In this document: positions 11,329-20,758 of the stretch, piece by piece
Layout of the letters: each line of letters begins with the position of its first letter
How positions within the stretch are numbered: position 1 is the first letter of the stretch
Origin: Pelagibacteraceae bacterium AG-414-M23
Lineage (GTDB): Bacteria; Pseudomonadota; Alphaproteobacteria; Pelagibacterales; Pelagibacteraceae
Direction: 5' to 3'
Assembly: GCA_003214525.1 (NCBI GenBank)
Contig: QCLN01000001.1
Span: 52,639 to 116,638, forward strand
Length of the DNA: 64,000 bases
Notes under the pieces: generated by a model
What the model was told of the DNA's origin: nothing
The model's input: only the letters and a program-made list of their open reading frames with translations
Database searches by the model: none
Position numbers and translations under genes: made by a program

Positions 11329-12087
11329 ATGTCAAAATTTAAATTTATTAGAATATCTAAGAATAAAAAAATTAGATATTTGTTAAACTCAACTTCTGGT
11401 GATATTTGTGTTCTTTTTTTGCATGGATTTAAATCAGATTTAGAAGGGGATAAACCAAAAACTATATTTAAATTTTGTAAAAAAAATAAGATAGGATTTT
11501 TAGCTTTAGAATATTCAGGGCATGGAAAATCATATGGAAATTTTGAAAATGGAAATATTACAACCTGGACTGAAGATACAAAAAAAATAATTAAAAGAAA
11601 AATTAAAAATAAAAAATTGATTGTAATTGGATCTAGTATGGGAGGTTGGATTGGATTAAATCTTTTTAAGGTCTTTAAAAAAAATATTCTTGCATTTATC
11701 GGCATAGCTCCTGCACCTGAGTTTTTAGATAGACTTATGTGGAAAAAATTTACCAATAAAGTTAAGAAACAATTGGTCAAAAATAAATTTCATAAATTCA
11801 ATCATGGAGGTTATGAGTACAATATTACATACAATCTTATTAAAGACGGAAGAAAAAATAAAATTTTTAACCAAATTTTTAATAATAAAATATTTCTTAC
11901 AATATTACATGGACAAAAAGACGATGTAGTACCTATTTCTATTTCTAGAAAAATTCTAAAAATTTTTACAAAAGCAAAAAAGAAATTAATTATTATTAAA
12001 CGTGGAGATCACAGCTTGTCTAATAAAAGGAATTTGAAAAGAATTACAAATGAAATTAATTTTATTTATAAAAAATTAAATTCTTAA
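11329..12087 (+). CDS. Alpha/beta hydrolase (ABHD10-like / S33-type)
   Basis: 252 residues with a complete catalytic triad. The nucleophile elbow GSSMGG places Ser103, the acid is in HGQKDDVVP (Asp198 or Asp199), and the His is in RGDHSL (His228). An oxyanion-loop LHGF motif lies at 31-34 and an EYSGHGKS segment at 61-68. The arrangement resembles the alphaproteobacterial/mitochondrial ABHD10 depalmitoylase family, which cleaves acyl esters or thioesters. It has no signal peptide and is divergent from the GT4 gene. The substrate is an open question. It converges on gltB with a 4-base overlap. Confidence 0.8.
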   Translation: MSKFKFIRISKNKKIRYLLNSTSGDICVLFLHGFKSDLEGDKPKTIFKFCKKNKIGFLALEYSGHGKSYGNFENGNITTWTEDTKKIIKRKIKNKKLIVIGSSMGGWIGLNLFKVFKKNILAFIGIAPAPEFLDRLMWKKFTNKVKKQLVKNKFHKFNHGGYEYNITYNLIKDGRKNKIFNQIFNNKIFLTILHGQKDDVVPISISRKILKIFTKAKKKLIIIKRGDHSLSNKRNLKRITNEINFIYKKLNS

Positions 12088-15000
12088 CTTGCAAGATTTG
12101 ATTGTTTATTTGTTATTGGATTTTTTAGTTTATCAAGCATTTCTTTAGGACATATTTGATAAAAATTTTTTACTTCATAATGAAAATTATTTAATATTTT
12201 CTTTGAAACTTTCGAATGAGTTTCTTCATAATGTTTTTGAATTAAATTTTTTAAATATTTTATCCAGTATTCTGTCTCAACATTTTGCCAAACTATTGTC
12301 TCTGGGTTTGCTTTATTTTCAAATGCATTGGTCGGATCATAAACAAAACCCATTCCACCTGTCATTCCAGCTCCAAAGTTATCTCCAACTTCACCTAATA
12401 TAACAACAGTGCCACCAGTCATATATTCACATCCATTAGATCCACAGCCTTCAACCACTGCTGTGGCTCCGGAATTTCTAACTGCAAATCTCTCTCCAGT
12501 CTGGCCGGCAGCAAACAAGTTGCCTGATGTTGCACCGTATAGAACAGTGTTTCCTATTATTGTGTTATCTTTAGTAATAATATTACTTTCATCATACAAT
12601 TTTATAGAAATTGTAGCTCCAGATAGTCCTTTGCCCACGTAATCGTTTGCATCGCCTTTTAATACAAGTTTTAATCCCTTAGTTCCAAAAGCACCAAAAG
12701 ATTGTCCAGCAGAACCTTTAAAATTTAATTTTATACTTTCTTTCTCAATTTTTTCATTTCCATATTTTTTATATAGATAATAAGAAATTCTAGTTCCTAC
12801 TGCTCTATTGGTATTTTGAATAACATATTCATTCTCAATATGCTTTTTATCCTCAATGTTTTTTTCAATTTCTGGCCAAATTTTTTGATCCAAAGTATCT
12901 GGCACTTCATTCACTGTTGGTTGCTCACAATATCTCTTATTTTTTCCAGGATCTGCCTGTACAAAAAGCGGATTTAAATCTAGATCATCCAAATTTGACG
13001 ATCCTTTACTTATTTGTTTTAAAAGATCCGTTCTTCCAATAATTTCATTTAAAGTTTTAAAACCTAATTTAGCTAATATTTCTCTAACTTCTTCAGCAAC
13101 AAATTTAAATAAATTTACTACTTTCTCAGGAGTTCCCGTAAATTTTTCTCTTAATTTTTTATCTTGCGTACAAACACCAACTGGACAAGTATTGGAATGA
13201 CATTGTCTTACCATAATACATCCCATTGCAATTAAAGCTGTTGTTGCTAAGCCATATTCTTCAGCACCCATCATTGCAGCTATAACGACATCTCTTCCAG
13301 TTTTAATTCCCCCATCAGTTTTTAAAGTAACTTTATGTCTGAGATTATTTAATGTAAGAACTTGATTTGCTTCTGTTAATCCCATTTCCCAAGGTATACC
13401 TACGTATTTTACACTAGTTTGTGGAGTTGCACCTGTGCCCCCGGAGTGTCCTGAAATTAAAATAATATCTGCTTTAGCTTTTGCAACTCCTGCTGCTATA
13501 GTTCCAACACCTGATGATGCAACTAGTTTTACTCCGATTCTTGCATTAGGATTGACTTGCTTCAAATCATAAATTAATTGAGCTAAATCCTCAATCGAAT
13601 AAATATCATGATGAGGTGGTGGAGAAATTAAAGTAACTCCTGGCGTTGAATGTCTTAATTTTGCTATCTCATTAGTTACTTTAAACCCGGGAAGCTGGCC
13701 TCCTTCTCCTGGTTTTGCCCCTTGTGCAATTTTAATCTCAATTTCATTGCAGTTATTTAAATAATTAATTGTCACTCCAAATCTTGCTGAAGCAATTTGT
13801 TTTACTCTAGAATTTGAACTGTCACCGTTAGGCATAGGTTTAAACCTATCTTCATTTTCTCCACCTTCCCCGCTGCAAGATGCTCCTTTAATTCTATTCA
13901 TACCAATCGCTAGTGATTCATGTGCTTCTTTAGATAACGCACCGTGAGACATGCTTCCACTTCCAAATCTTTTTAAAATTTTACTAATTGGTTCCACTTC
14001 TTTAATATTTATTGGATTTCCTTTTTTAAAATCTATTAAATCTCTTAAATTTATTGCTGGTAGTTTATAATTTTCCTTTGAGTATTTCTTGTATAGATCA
14101 TATGAATTATTGGTTACTGCACTTTGAAGCAAATGAATCAGTCTACCTTCATTCTGATGCTTTTCCCCATTTTTTCTGTATCTATATAGGCCTCCTATAG
14201 GTAGAATATTTGAATTATTTTCGAAAGCTTGTTTATGAATATTTTTAATTTTTTTTTCTATCCCGTTTAAACCTATACCTGAAATCTTTGAAACAATGCC
14301 TGGAAAGAATTCATTAACAATTGTTCGGCTTAAACCTACAGTTTCAAAATTGCATCCACCTCTATAAGAGCTAATCACTGAGATGCCCATTTTAGACATG
14401 ATTTTTAGTAGTCCTAAATTTACTGATTTAACGTATCTTTTAACACATTCATCAAAGTCAAAATTTTGAAAGAGTTTCCTTTCATATCTTTGGTAAAGAC
14501 TATCTAGTGCCAAATATGGATTTATAGTTGTTGCTCCAACTCCAATCAGAGTTGCAAATGAATGAGTATCAAAGGCATCTCCTGTCTGTACGTTTATTGA
14601 AACATACCCTCTCAGGTTTAGATTTATCAAATGTGAATTTATTGCACCAATGCATAAAAGCATTGGAATTGAACATCTTTTCTCTCCTATATTTTTATCT
14701 GATAAAATTAGTTGTGTTACCCCTGTTCTAACTGCAATTTCTGACTGAATTTTTATTTTTTTTAAAGCAGATTCTATTTTTTCTTCATACAAAAATGTGC
14801 AGTCAATAGTTTGATAGTTCTTACCAAAAAAAGATATAAATTTATTAAATTGAGAGTTTGATAAAATAGGACTCTCCAATACATAAATATTTTCTTTGGT
14901 TAGATTATCAAAATTTAAAATATTTCCAAGATTTCCAAATCTAGTCTTTAAACTCATAACCTTATTTTCTCTCAAAGAATCAATAGGAGGATTTGTAACC

Positions 15001-16577
15001 TGGCTAAAATTTTGTCTAAAAAAATGGTTAAGCGGTCTATACTTATCCGATAGTACAGCTAAAGGAGTATCATCTCCCATCGATCCTATGGCCTCCTTTC
15101 CATCTTCGACCATTGGGTGCAAAATAAGTTCTAAATCTTCTATAGTATAACCAAAAGCATGTTGTCTTTTTCTCAATTCAATTTTGTCATAGATTTTTTT
15201 TTCTTTTCCTATAGTAAATTTTTTGTCCAGATCAATAATTTGATTATTAAATTTTTTAAAATCTTTCGCTAAATAATTTTTAATTTCATTATTTTTATAA
15301 ACTTTTCCTTTTTCTATCCTAACACCTATTATATCTCCCGGACCTAACCTTCCTTTTGAAATAATTTTTTTTTGGTCAACATCAATCATTCCAGTTTCAG
15401 ATCCCACAAATAAAAAATCATCACTAGTAATTGTGTATCTTAAAGGTCTTAATCCATTTCTATCATTTCCTGCAATCACCCATTCATTATCCGTTGCTGC
15501 AATAGCTGCTGGGCCATCCCAAGGTTCCATGGTACTGTTTAAAAAATTAAATAACTTTAAGTGATCTTTTGATAGTATTTTACTTTTTTTTGACCAAGCA
15601 TCTGGAATTAACATTAACTTAGCAAGAGGCGCTGACTTGCCTGATATATTTAAAAGTTCAAAAACATTGTCTAAAGATGCAGAGTCAGAGTTGCCTAAAG
15701 GAATAACAGGTTTTATATTTTCAATATCACCAAATAAATCGCTGGACATTTCTTGCTCATGAACTTTCATCCAGTTTATATTTCCTTTTAATGTGTTTAT
15801 TTCCCCGTTGTGTGCAAGAGCTCTAAATGGTTGTGCTAAATCCCAGCTTGGCGCAGTATTAGTAGAAAATCTTTGATGAAATATCGCATATCTAGAAATA
15901 AATCTTTCATCTTTTAAATCAAAATAAAAATCAGAAAGAGTTTCTGCAAGAAACATTCCTTTGTAAATTATTGATTTTGAACTAAATGAACAAATATAAA
16001 AACCTTTTAATTGATTTTCTATTACCTCTTTTTCAATCTTCCTTCTTATTTCATATAATTTTATTTCTAATAATTTATCTTTTAAAAATTTGTTATTATG
16101 TCTAAAAATTACTTGAACAATCTCAGGTCTTGTAATTTCTGCTTTTACTCCAAGTAAACTTGTATTAATTGGAACTTGTCTCCATCTATAAATATTAAAG
16201 TTGTTTTTTAAAAGCTCTGTTTCTATTAATGTTTTGCATTTCTCTTGAGCTACATAGTTATTTCTAGGTAGAAAAATCATTCCTACACAAATTTCTGCTT
16301 CATCATATTTACGGCCATAATTTTCTATTTTTTCTTTAAAAAAACTCTTTGATATTTCAACATGAATTCCAGCACCATCACCTGTTTTACCGTCCGCATC
16401 CACAGCTCCACGATGCCAAACGGCTTTTAGTGCTTCTATACCATATTCGACAACTTTTCTTGAACTTATGCCCTTAGTTGAGGCAATAAGCCCAACTCCA
16501 CAACCATCATGCTCCATAGATTTTGAATAAATACTATTTTTCTTTAACAAATTTAAATTATTAATATATCTAATCAT
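12084..16577 (-). CDS. gltB: Glutamate synthase (NADPH) large chain
   Basis: 1497 residues. The class II amidotransferase domain starts at Cys26 (HDGCGVGL), so about 25 residues are probably removed to expose the catalytic Cys. The central linker domain is followed by the FMN-binding barrel (SGHSGGTGATPQ). A 3Fe-4S cluster site has Cys spaced as in C-x5-C-x4-C (CIMVRQCHSNTCPVG). The C-terminal beta-helix carries GAFGTKG and related Gly-rich repeats. The enzyme transfers the glutamine amide to 2-oxoglutarate to form two glutamates. It is translationally coupled to gltD (TAATG). Confidence 0.97.
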   Translation of the reverse strand: MIRYINNLNLLKKNSIYSKSMEHDGCGVGLIASTKGISSRKVVEYGIEALKAVWHRGAVDADGKTGDGAGIHVEISKSFFKEKIENYGRKYDEAEICVGMIFLPRNNYVAQEKCKTLIETELLKNNFNIYRWRQVPINTSLLGVKAEITRPEIVQVIFRHNNKFLKDKLLEIKLYEIRRKIEKEVIENQLKGFYICSFSSKSIIYKGMFLAETLSDFYFDLKDERFISRYAIFHQRFSTNTAPSWDLAQPFRALAHNGEINTLKGNINWMKVHEQEMSSDLFGDIENIKPVIPLGNSDSASLDNVFELLNISGKSAPLAKLMLIPDAWSKKSKILSKDHLKLFNFLNSTMEPWDGPAAIAATDNEWVIAGNDRNGLRPLRYTITSDDFLFVGSETGMIDVDQKKIISKGRLGPGDIIGVRIEKGKVYKNNEIKNYLAKDFKKFNNQIIDLDKKFTIGKEKKIYDKIELRKRQHAFGYTIEDLELILHPMVEDGKEAIGSMGDDTPLAVLSDKYRPLNHFFRQNFSQVTNPPIDSLRENKVMSLKTRFGNLGNILNFDNLTKENIYVLESPILSNSQFNKFISFFGKNYQTIDCTFLYEEKIESALKKIKIQSEIAVRTGVTQLILSDKNIGEKRCSIPMLLCIGAINSHLINLNLRGYVSINVQTGDAFDTHSFATLIGVGATTINPYLALDSLYQRYERKLFQNFDFDECVKRYVKSVNLGLLKIMSKMGISVISSYRGGCNFETVGLSRTIVNEFFPGIVSKISGIGLNGIEKKIKNIHKQAFENNSNILPIGGLYRYRKNGEKHQNEGRLIHLLQSAVTNNSYDLYKKYSKENYKLPAINLRDLIDFKKGNPINIKEVEPISKILKRFGSGSMSHGALSKEAHESLAIGMNRIKGASCSGEGGENEDRFKPMPNGDSSNSRVKQIASARFGVTINYLNNCNEIEIKIAQGAKPGEGGQLPGFKVTNEIAKLRHSTPGVTLISPPPHHDIYSIEDLAQLIYDLKQVNPNARIGVKLVASSGVGTIAAGVAKAKADIILISGHSGGTGATPQTSVKYVGIPWEMGLTEANQVLTLNNLRHKVTLKTDGGIKTGRDVVIAAMMGAEEYGLATTALIAMGCIMVRQCHSNTCPVGVCTQDKKLREKFTGTPEKVVNLFKFVAEEVREILAKLGFKTLNEIIGRTDLLKQISKGSSNLDDLDLNPLFVQADPGKNKRYCEQPTVNEVPDTLDQKIWPEIEKNIEDKKHIENEYVIQNTNRAVGTRISYYLYKKYGNEKIEKESIKLNFKGSAGQSFGAFGTKGLKLVLKGDANDYVGKGLSGATISIKLYDESNIITKDNTIIGNTVLYGATSGNLFAAGQTGERFAVRNSGATAVVEGCGSNGCEYMTGGTVVILGEVGDNFGAGMTGGMGFVYDPTNAFENKANPETIVWQNVETEYWIKYLKNLIQKHYEETHSKVSKKILNNFHYEVKNFYQICPKEMLDKLKNPITNKQSNLAS

Positions 16578-18010
16578 TAAGCTACTTTTTTTTTCTGTTT
16601 TAATTCAAGATAACTTTCAATATTTTTTGCGGCATCTCTTCCATCTTTTATAGCCCAAACGACTAATGAAGCTCCTCTAATAATATCTCCAGCTGCAAAT
16701 ACACCAGGTATGTTTGTTTCCATAGTATCAAAATTAGTTTTAACTGTTCCCCAATTGGTCACCTGTAGCTTTTCTTCATCAAATAATTTTGGTAATTCTT
16801 CTGGATCAAATCCTAATGCTTTTATTACCATGTCCGCTTTTATTTGAAATTCTGAATTATCTTCGACAACCGGTTTTCTTCTTCCGCTTTCATCTGGCTC
16901 GCCTAATTTCATTTTGTTGACAGTTATACTCTCAACTTTATTATTTCCTTTAAATTCTTTGGGATTAGATAGCCAAATAAACTCTACACCTTCTTCTTCA
17001 GCATTAAAAACTTCCCTTGCAGAGCCAGGCATATTTTCTTTGTCTCTTCTATATAAGCATTTAACAGATTTTGCATTTTGTCTTATAGAAGTTCGAACAC
17101 AATCCATTGCTGTGTCCCCTCCACCAATAACTACTACATTTTTATTTTCTGAATTTAAAATACCATTGTCAAATAATTCAACTTTATCTCCTAGTCCTTT
17201 TCTATTCGATGCGGTTAAAAATTCTATAGCAGGAAAAATATTTTTTAGATTGCTGCCCTCTAATTCTATTTCTTTCGGTTTGTAAACTCCTGTTGCAATT
17301 AGTATGGCATCATGTCTTTCTTTTAATTCTTTAAAAGATTTATCTTTACCTACTTCAAAATTATTTATAAATTCAATACCACATTCTTTTAAATATTTTA
17401 TTCTTCTTAAAACAACAGGTTTTTCTAATTTAAAATTTGGAATCCCATAAATTAACAAACCACCGGCTCGATCATATCTATCATAAACTGTTACTTTGTA
17501 ATTTTTTTTTCTTAACTCTTCTGCACATGCTAATCCTGCTGGACCAGCTCCTATAATACCAATGCTTTGATTAATTTCATTTTTAACATCTATTGGTTTT
17601 ATCCAATTTTTTTCCCATGCTGTTTCTGTTAAAAATTTTTCTATAGATCCAATTGTAACTGTGCCGTGCCCAGACTGCTCAATAACACAATTACCTTCAC
17701 ATAATCTGTCTTGTGGACAAATTCTTCCACAAACCTCGGGCATGTTGTTTGTACTTTGGGAAAGTCTATAAGCTTCTTCTAATCTTCCCTCTGCAGTTAA
17801 TTTTAGCCAATCCGGTATATTGTTACTCAATGGACAATGCACTTGGCAAAATGGAACTCCGCATTGTGAACATCTACTAGATTGAGTTTTGGCCTTTTCC
17901 TCAATAAATTCATTATAAATTTCATTAAAATCCTTATTTCTCTCTTCAGTAGATCTTTTGGTTGGATTTTGCTGATCTATTTTTACAAATTTAAGCATTT
18001 TTTCTGACAT
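16577..18010 (-). CDS. gltD: Glutamate synthase small chain
   Basis: 477 residues. The N-terminal region has two Cys clusters (CSQCGVPFCQVHC and CGRICPQDRLCEGNC) that bind 4Fe-4S centres. Next come an FAD site (GAGPAGLACAEEL near 152-164) and a nucleotide site (GGGDTAMDC). A C-terminal GDIIRGASLVVWAI segment closes the FAD domain. The subunit oxidises NADPH and passes electrons to GltB. It is first in the gltD-gltB unit; the 174-base upstream region carries inverted repeats described separately that could control it. Confidence 0.97.
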   Translation of the reverse strand: MSEKMLKFVKIDQQNPTKRSTEERNKDFNEIYNEFIEEKAKTQSSRCSQCGVPFCQVHCPLSNNIPDWLKLTAEGRLEEAYRLSQSTNNMPEVCGRICPQDRLCEGNCVIEQSGHGTVTIGSIEKFLTETAWEKNWIKPIDVKNEINQSIGIIGAGPAGLACAEELRKKNYKVTVYDRYDRAGGLLIYGIPNFKLEKPVVLRRIKYLKECGIEFINNFEVGKDKSFKELKERHDAILIATGVYKPKEIELEGSNLKNIFPAIEFLTASNRKGLGDKVELFDNGILNSENKNVVVIGGGDTAMDCVRTSIRQNAKSVKCLYRRDKENMPGSAREVFNAEEEGVEFIWLSNPKEFKGNNKVESITVNKMKLGEPDESGRRKPVVEDNSEFQIKADMVIKALGFDPEELPKLFDEEKLQVTNWGTVKTNFDTMETNIPGVFAAGDIIRGASLVVWAIKDGRDAAKNIESYLELKQKKKVA

Positions 18011-18056
18011 AGTTGGAAGCTATATATTATAAATAAGGACCAAAAAAGGACATTTA

Positions 18057-18073
18057 GGTCAATATTATTTACC
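18057..18073. promoter_or_regulatory. Imperfect 17-bp palindrome upstream of gltD (possible operator)
   Basis: GGTCAATATTATTTACC pairs with its own complement at 14 of 16 arm bases (one mismatched pair) around a central base. It lies 47-63 bases before the gltD ATG, where a promoter-proximal regulator would bind. The binding protein is not identifiable from this window. Chance dyads are common in AT-rich DNA, so support is limited. Confidence 0.35.
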
Positions 18074-18117
18074 TTATTTTCAAAAAAGGTAAGTATGTAT
18101 GGCCTTTTTTTTAATAC

Positions 18118-18132
18118 GCATAAGACTTATGC
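18118..18132. promoter_or_regulatory. Perfect 15-bp palindrome between gltD and uppP (possible operator)
   Basis: GCATAAG-A-CTTATGC is a perfect 7-1-7 inverted repeat in the divergent gltD/uppP region, 108 bases before the gltD start and 52 bases before the uppP start. The 7-1-7 layout suits a dimeric helix-turn-helix regulator. As RNA it could only form a 5-bp hairpin. The regulator is unknown. Confidence 0.45.
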
Positions 18133-18184
18133 AACAAACGAATTGCTTTAATTTAATAATATTTAGTTTACCAATCAAAAACTG

Positions 18185-18952
18185 ATGTCGCTGGTATATC
18201 TTCAAACTATAATTTTAGCTTTCATTCAGGGTATTTCGGAATTCATACCGGTAAGTTCTTCTGCACATTTAATTATATTTTCAGATATCTTTAAAAACTA
18301 TAGTGGCTCAATCTTAATAGATACAAGTTTACATTTAGGTTCATTAATTGCAATTGTTCATTTTTTTTCAAAAGATTTATTTAATTATAAAAACAATAAA
18401 AAAATGTGGATATTGATTGTTATAGGGTCCTTCCCTCTAATAATAGTTGGGTATTTTGTATTTAATTCAAATTTTTATGAAAACGTACGCGAAATAAAAG
18501 TTATCGCTTGGTCGACTTTAATTTTTGGTTTTTTACTATATTTTTCAGATAAATTAAATATTTCTAAAAAATTTGATGACAATTTAAACACTAAAAATAT
18601 TTTAATAATTGGTTTATTTCAAATTTTGGCATTAATACCTGGTGCTAGTAGATCTGGAGTTGTAATAACTGGATCTCGATTTTTAAATTTTAGCAGGTAT
18701 GATGCTGCTAAAATTTCTTTTATACTATCTATACCTGCTTTGCTTGGTGCAAGTGTATTAACATTTAAAGAATCATTTTTAATAGAACAAACATTTAATT
18801 TAAATGTTTTATTAAGTATTTCTTTTTCTTATGTATTTTCATATCTAACAATAAAATATTTTTTAATCTACACAAAAAAGTTTTCTCTTAATATTTTTGT
18901 TGTTTATAGAATTTTTTTATCTTTAATTTTATTTTATTTTATTTATTTTTAA
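18185..18952 (+). CDS. uppP: Undecaprenyl-diphosphate phosphatase
   Basis: 255 residues, very hydrophobic, with about seven to eight membrane segments. The two family signatures are present: GISEFIPVSSSAHLI at about 16-30 (catalytic Glu and Ser cluster) and PGASRSGVVITGSRFL near 155-170 (catalytic Arg). The enzyme dephosphorylates undecaprenyl pyrophosphate on the periplasmic side so the carrier can be reused for peptidoglycan and glycans. Its end overlaps the convergent transporter gene by 24 bases. Confidence 0.95.
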   Translation: MSLVYLQTIILAFIQGISEFIPVSSSAHLIIFSDIFKNYSGSILIDTSLHLGSLIAIVHFFSKDLFNYKNNKKMWILIVIGSFPLIIVGYFVFNSNFYENVREIKVIAWSTLIFGFLLYFSDKLNISKKFDDNLNTKNILIIGLFQILALIPGASRSGVVITGSRFLNFSRYDAAKISFILSIPALLGASVLTFKESFLIEQTFNLNVLLSISFSYVFSYLTIKYFLIYTKKFSLNIFVVYRIFLSLILFYFIYF

Positions 18953-19825
18953 TTCTGGAACAATTTGAGAAATTAAGACTCCAAATAAAATAAATATGCA
19001 TCCTATTATATTGTTTAAATTTAGCATCTGACTCAATAATATCCATGCAGCAATAGTTGCTATAACTCCTTCTAAAGAAAAAATAATTGCCGCCGGAGTT
19101 GGTGTAATATTCGTTTGGGCATATATTTGTAATACAAAAGCAAATCCACCAGATAGTATTCCAGCATAAAGAATTTGGGTTGTTTGTTTAAAGATGCCAT
19201 CTACACTTATTTCTTCAAAAAAAACAGCAACTAAAAATGAAAGAGAAGAAACGACTAATGTTTGTACTAATCCAATTAGAATCGGTAAGTTAAATTTTTT
19301 TATTAGTTTACCTACATAAATTATATGTAGCGCCCAAAATATTGAACCTAATATTACAAGTGCATCACCTTTTCTTATAGTTGCATCATAAAAATTCGTA
19401 AGTAAATATCCTCCTAATATACACAGAATAACTGATGGCCAATTGCTCCAATGAATTTTATCTTTAAATAAAAAAAAAACTATAATTGGTACCATTGGAA
19501 CATAGAAAATTGTAAAAAAGGCTGCATTTGCTACATCTGTATATTGTAAAGATACTTGCTGAAGAGCTGATCCTAAAAATAAAAAAACTCCAATTAGAAT
19601 TGAATATTTTATAAATTCTTTTTTATTTTTATTTAGCTCTTTTTTATAATTCCTATTTTCAATAAATATAAAAAATGGAACTAAAACCAAAAATCCAACA
19701 AAAAATCTTACACCATTAAATAGGTAAGGACCTATATAGTCCATACCAGTATCTTGTGCGATAAATGTTGTACCCCATATGAATGTACATGCTAGAGCAC
19801 AGAAAAGCGAAGTTGATTTAGACAT
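18929..19825 (-). CDS. EamA/DMT family transporter
   Basis: 298 residues from the ATG (a TTG one codon earlier is less likely). About ten hydrophobic segments are arranged as two EamA repeats: the first starts FCALACTFIWGTTFIAQD, the second near GDALVILGSIFWALHIIYVGK. Members export or import small metabolites such as amino acids, nucleosides or cofactors; the substrate cannot be inferred. It lies 18 bases downstream of the aceF-like gene start region, on the same strand as and after the pyruvate dehydrogenase genes. Confidence 0.88.
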   Translation of the reverse strand: MSKSTSLFCALACTFIWGTTFIAQDTGMDYIGPYLFNGVRFFVGFLVLVPFFIFIENRNYKKELNKNKKEFIKYSILIGVFLFLGSALQQVSLQYTDVANAAFFTIFYVPMVPIIVFFLFKDKIHWSNWPSVILCILGGYLLTNFYDATIRKGDALVILGSIFWALHIIYVGKLIKKFNLPILIGLVQTLVVSSLSFLVAVFFEEISVDGIFKQTTQILYAGILSGGFAFVLQIYAQTNITPTPAAIIFSLEGVIATIAAWILLSQMLNLNNIIGCIFILFGVLISQIVPELKINKIK

Positions 19826-19843
19826 CAAGGATGAAATCTATAA

Positions 19844-20755
19844 TTATATTGCCAATTTGTAAGCAAAATTTTTTCCTAAATTATCTCTTACCTCGTTACA
19901 AAACCTTGCTGCCTCAGCTCCATCAATAATTCTATGATCATATGATAAAGAAACAGGCAAAATAGTTCTTACATTAAATTTATTGTCTAAGTATATTTTT
20001 TTTTTAGTTGATTTACTCACACCCAAAATAGCAACTTCAGGATAATTTATAATTGGTGTAAAAAAACGACCTCCAATACCTCCTAGACTAGATATTGTAA
20101 TTGAACCACCATAGAATTCTTTTTTATCAATCTTTAAATCTCTGCAGCTTTGCGCAATTTCTCTTAATTCTTTTGAGATATAGTTAATGTTTTTTTTATC
20201 AACATCTCTAATTTTAGGAACCATTAAACCGTTTGGTGTGTCTACAGCTACACCTATATGATAATATTTTTTCAAGGTAATTTTCCCATCATTCATGTCT
20301 TCAATTGAAGAATTAAAGGATGGAAATTTTTTTAGAGCTATTACTAAAGCTTTCATTATAAATGCTAGTGGAGTAATTTTTAATTTTTCTCCTGTATTAT
20401 GATCAGTTAGTGAATTTCTAAATTCTTCCATTTCAGTTATATCTATCTCGTCATGGTGTGTAACGTGAGGTATTGTGTTATATGATTTTAAAAGATGTGG
20501 TGCAGATAGTCTTTTAATTCTTGATATATCTTTTACTTCTACTTCACCAAATTCAGAATGGTTAAATTTTGATTTAACTTGAATCTCTTCTTTTGTTTGA
20601 GGTCCGTTTAAATTTTTATTTACAAAATTTTTTACATCTTCTTCAGTTATTCTGCCTGCTCTTGCAGATCCTTCAATTTTAGATATATTTGCGCCAAGCT
20701 CTCTTGCAAATTTTCTAATTTTTGGTGTTGTAAATATTTTTTTACTTTCAGACAT
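19844..20755 (-). CDS. aceF: Dihydrolipoamide acetyltransferase (pyruvate dehydrogenase E2) lacking a lipoyl domain
   Basis: 303 residues, much shorter than usual E2 proteins. It begins directly with a peripheral-subunit-binding domain (TPKIRKFARELGANISKIEG... GRITEEDV, about 10-47), then a linker and the catalytic acyltransferase domain with SYDHRIIDGAEAARF near the C-terminus (catalytic His and Asp of the DHR-x3-DG motif). No lipoyl domain with its DK(A/S) lysine is present. The swinging arm appears to have moved to the adjacent E1 protein. The gene starts three bases after the E1 stop, so the two are cotranscribed. No E3 gene is adjacent. Confidence 0.93.
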   Translation of the reverse strand: MSESKKIFTTPKIRKFARELGANISKIEGSARAGRITEEDVKNFVNKNLNGPQTKEEIQVKSKFNHSEFGEVEVKDISRIKRLSAPHLLKSYNTIPHVTHHDEIDITEMEEFRNSLTDHNTGEKLKITPLAFIMKALVIALKKFPSFNSSIEDMNDGKITLKKYYHIGVAVDTPNGLMVPKIRDVDKKNINYISKELREIAQSCRDLKIDKKEFYGGSITISSLGGIGGRFFTPIINYPEVAILGVSKSTKKKIYLDNKFNVRTILPVSLSYDHRIIDGAEAARFCNEVRDNLGKNFAYKLAI

Positions 20756-20758
20756 GAT

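Noticed and set aside
18082..18110. Intrinsic terminator (AAAAAAGG...CCTTTTTT)
   Set aside because: The stem is mostly A-T with two G-C pairs and a 13-base loop, and no gene ends here; both flanking genes start from this region.
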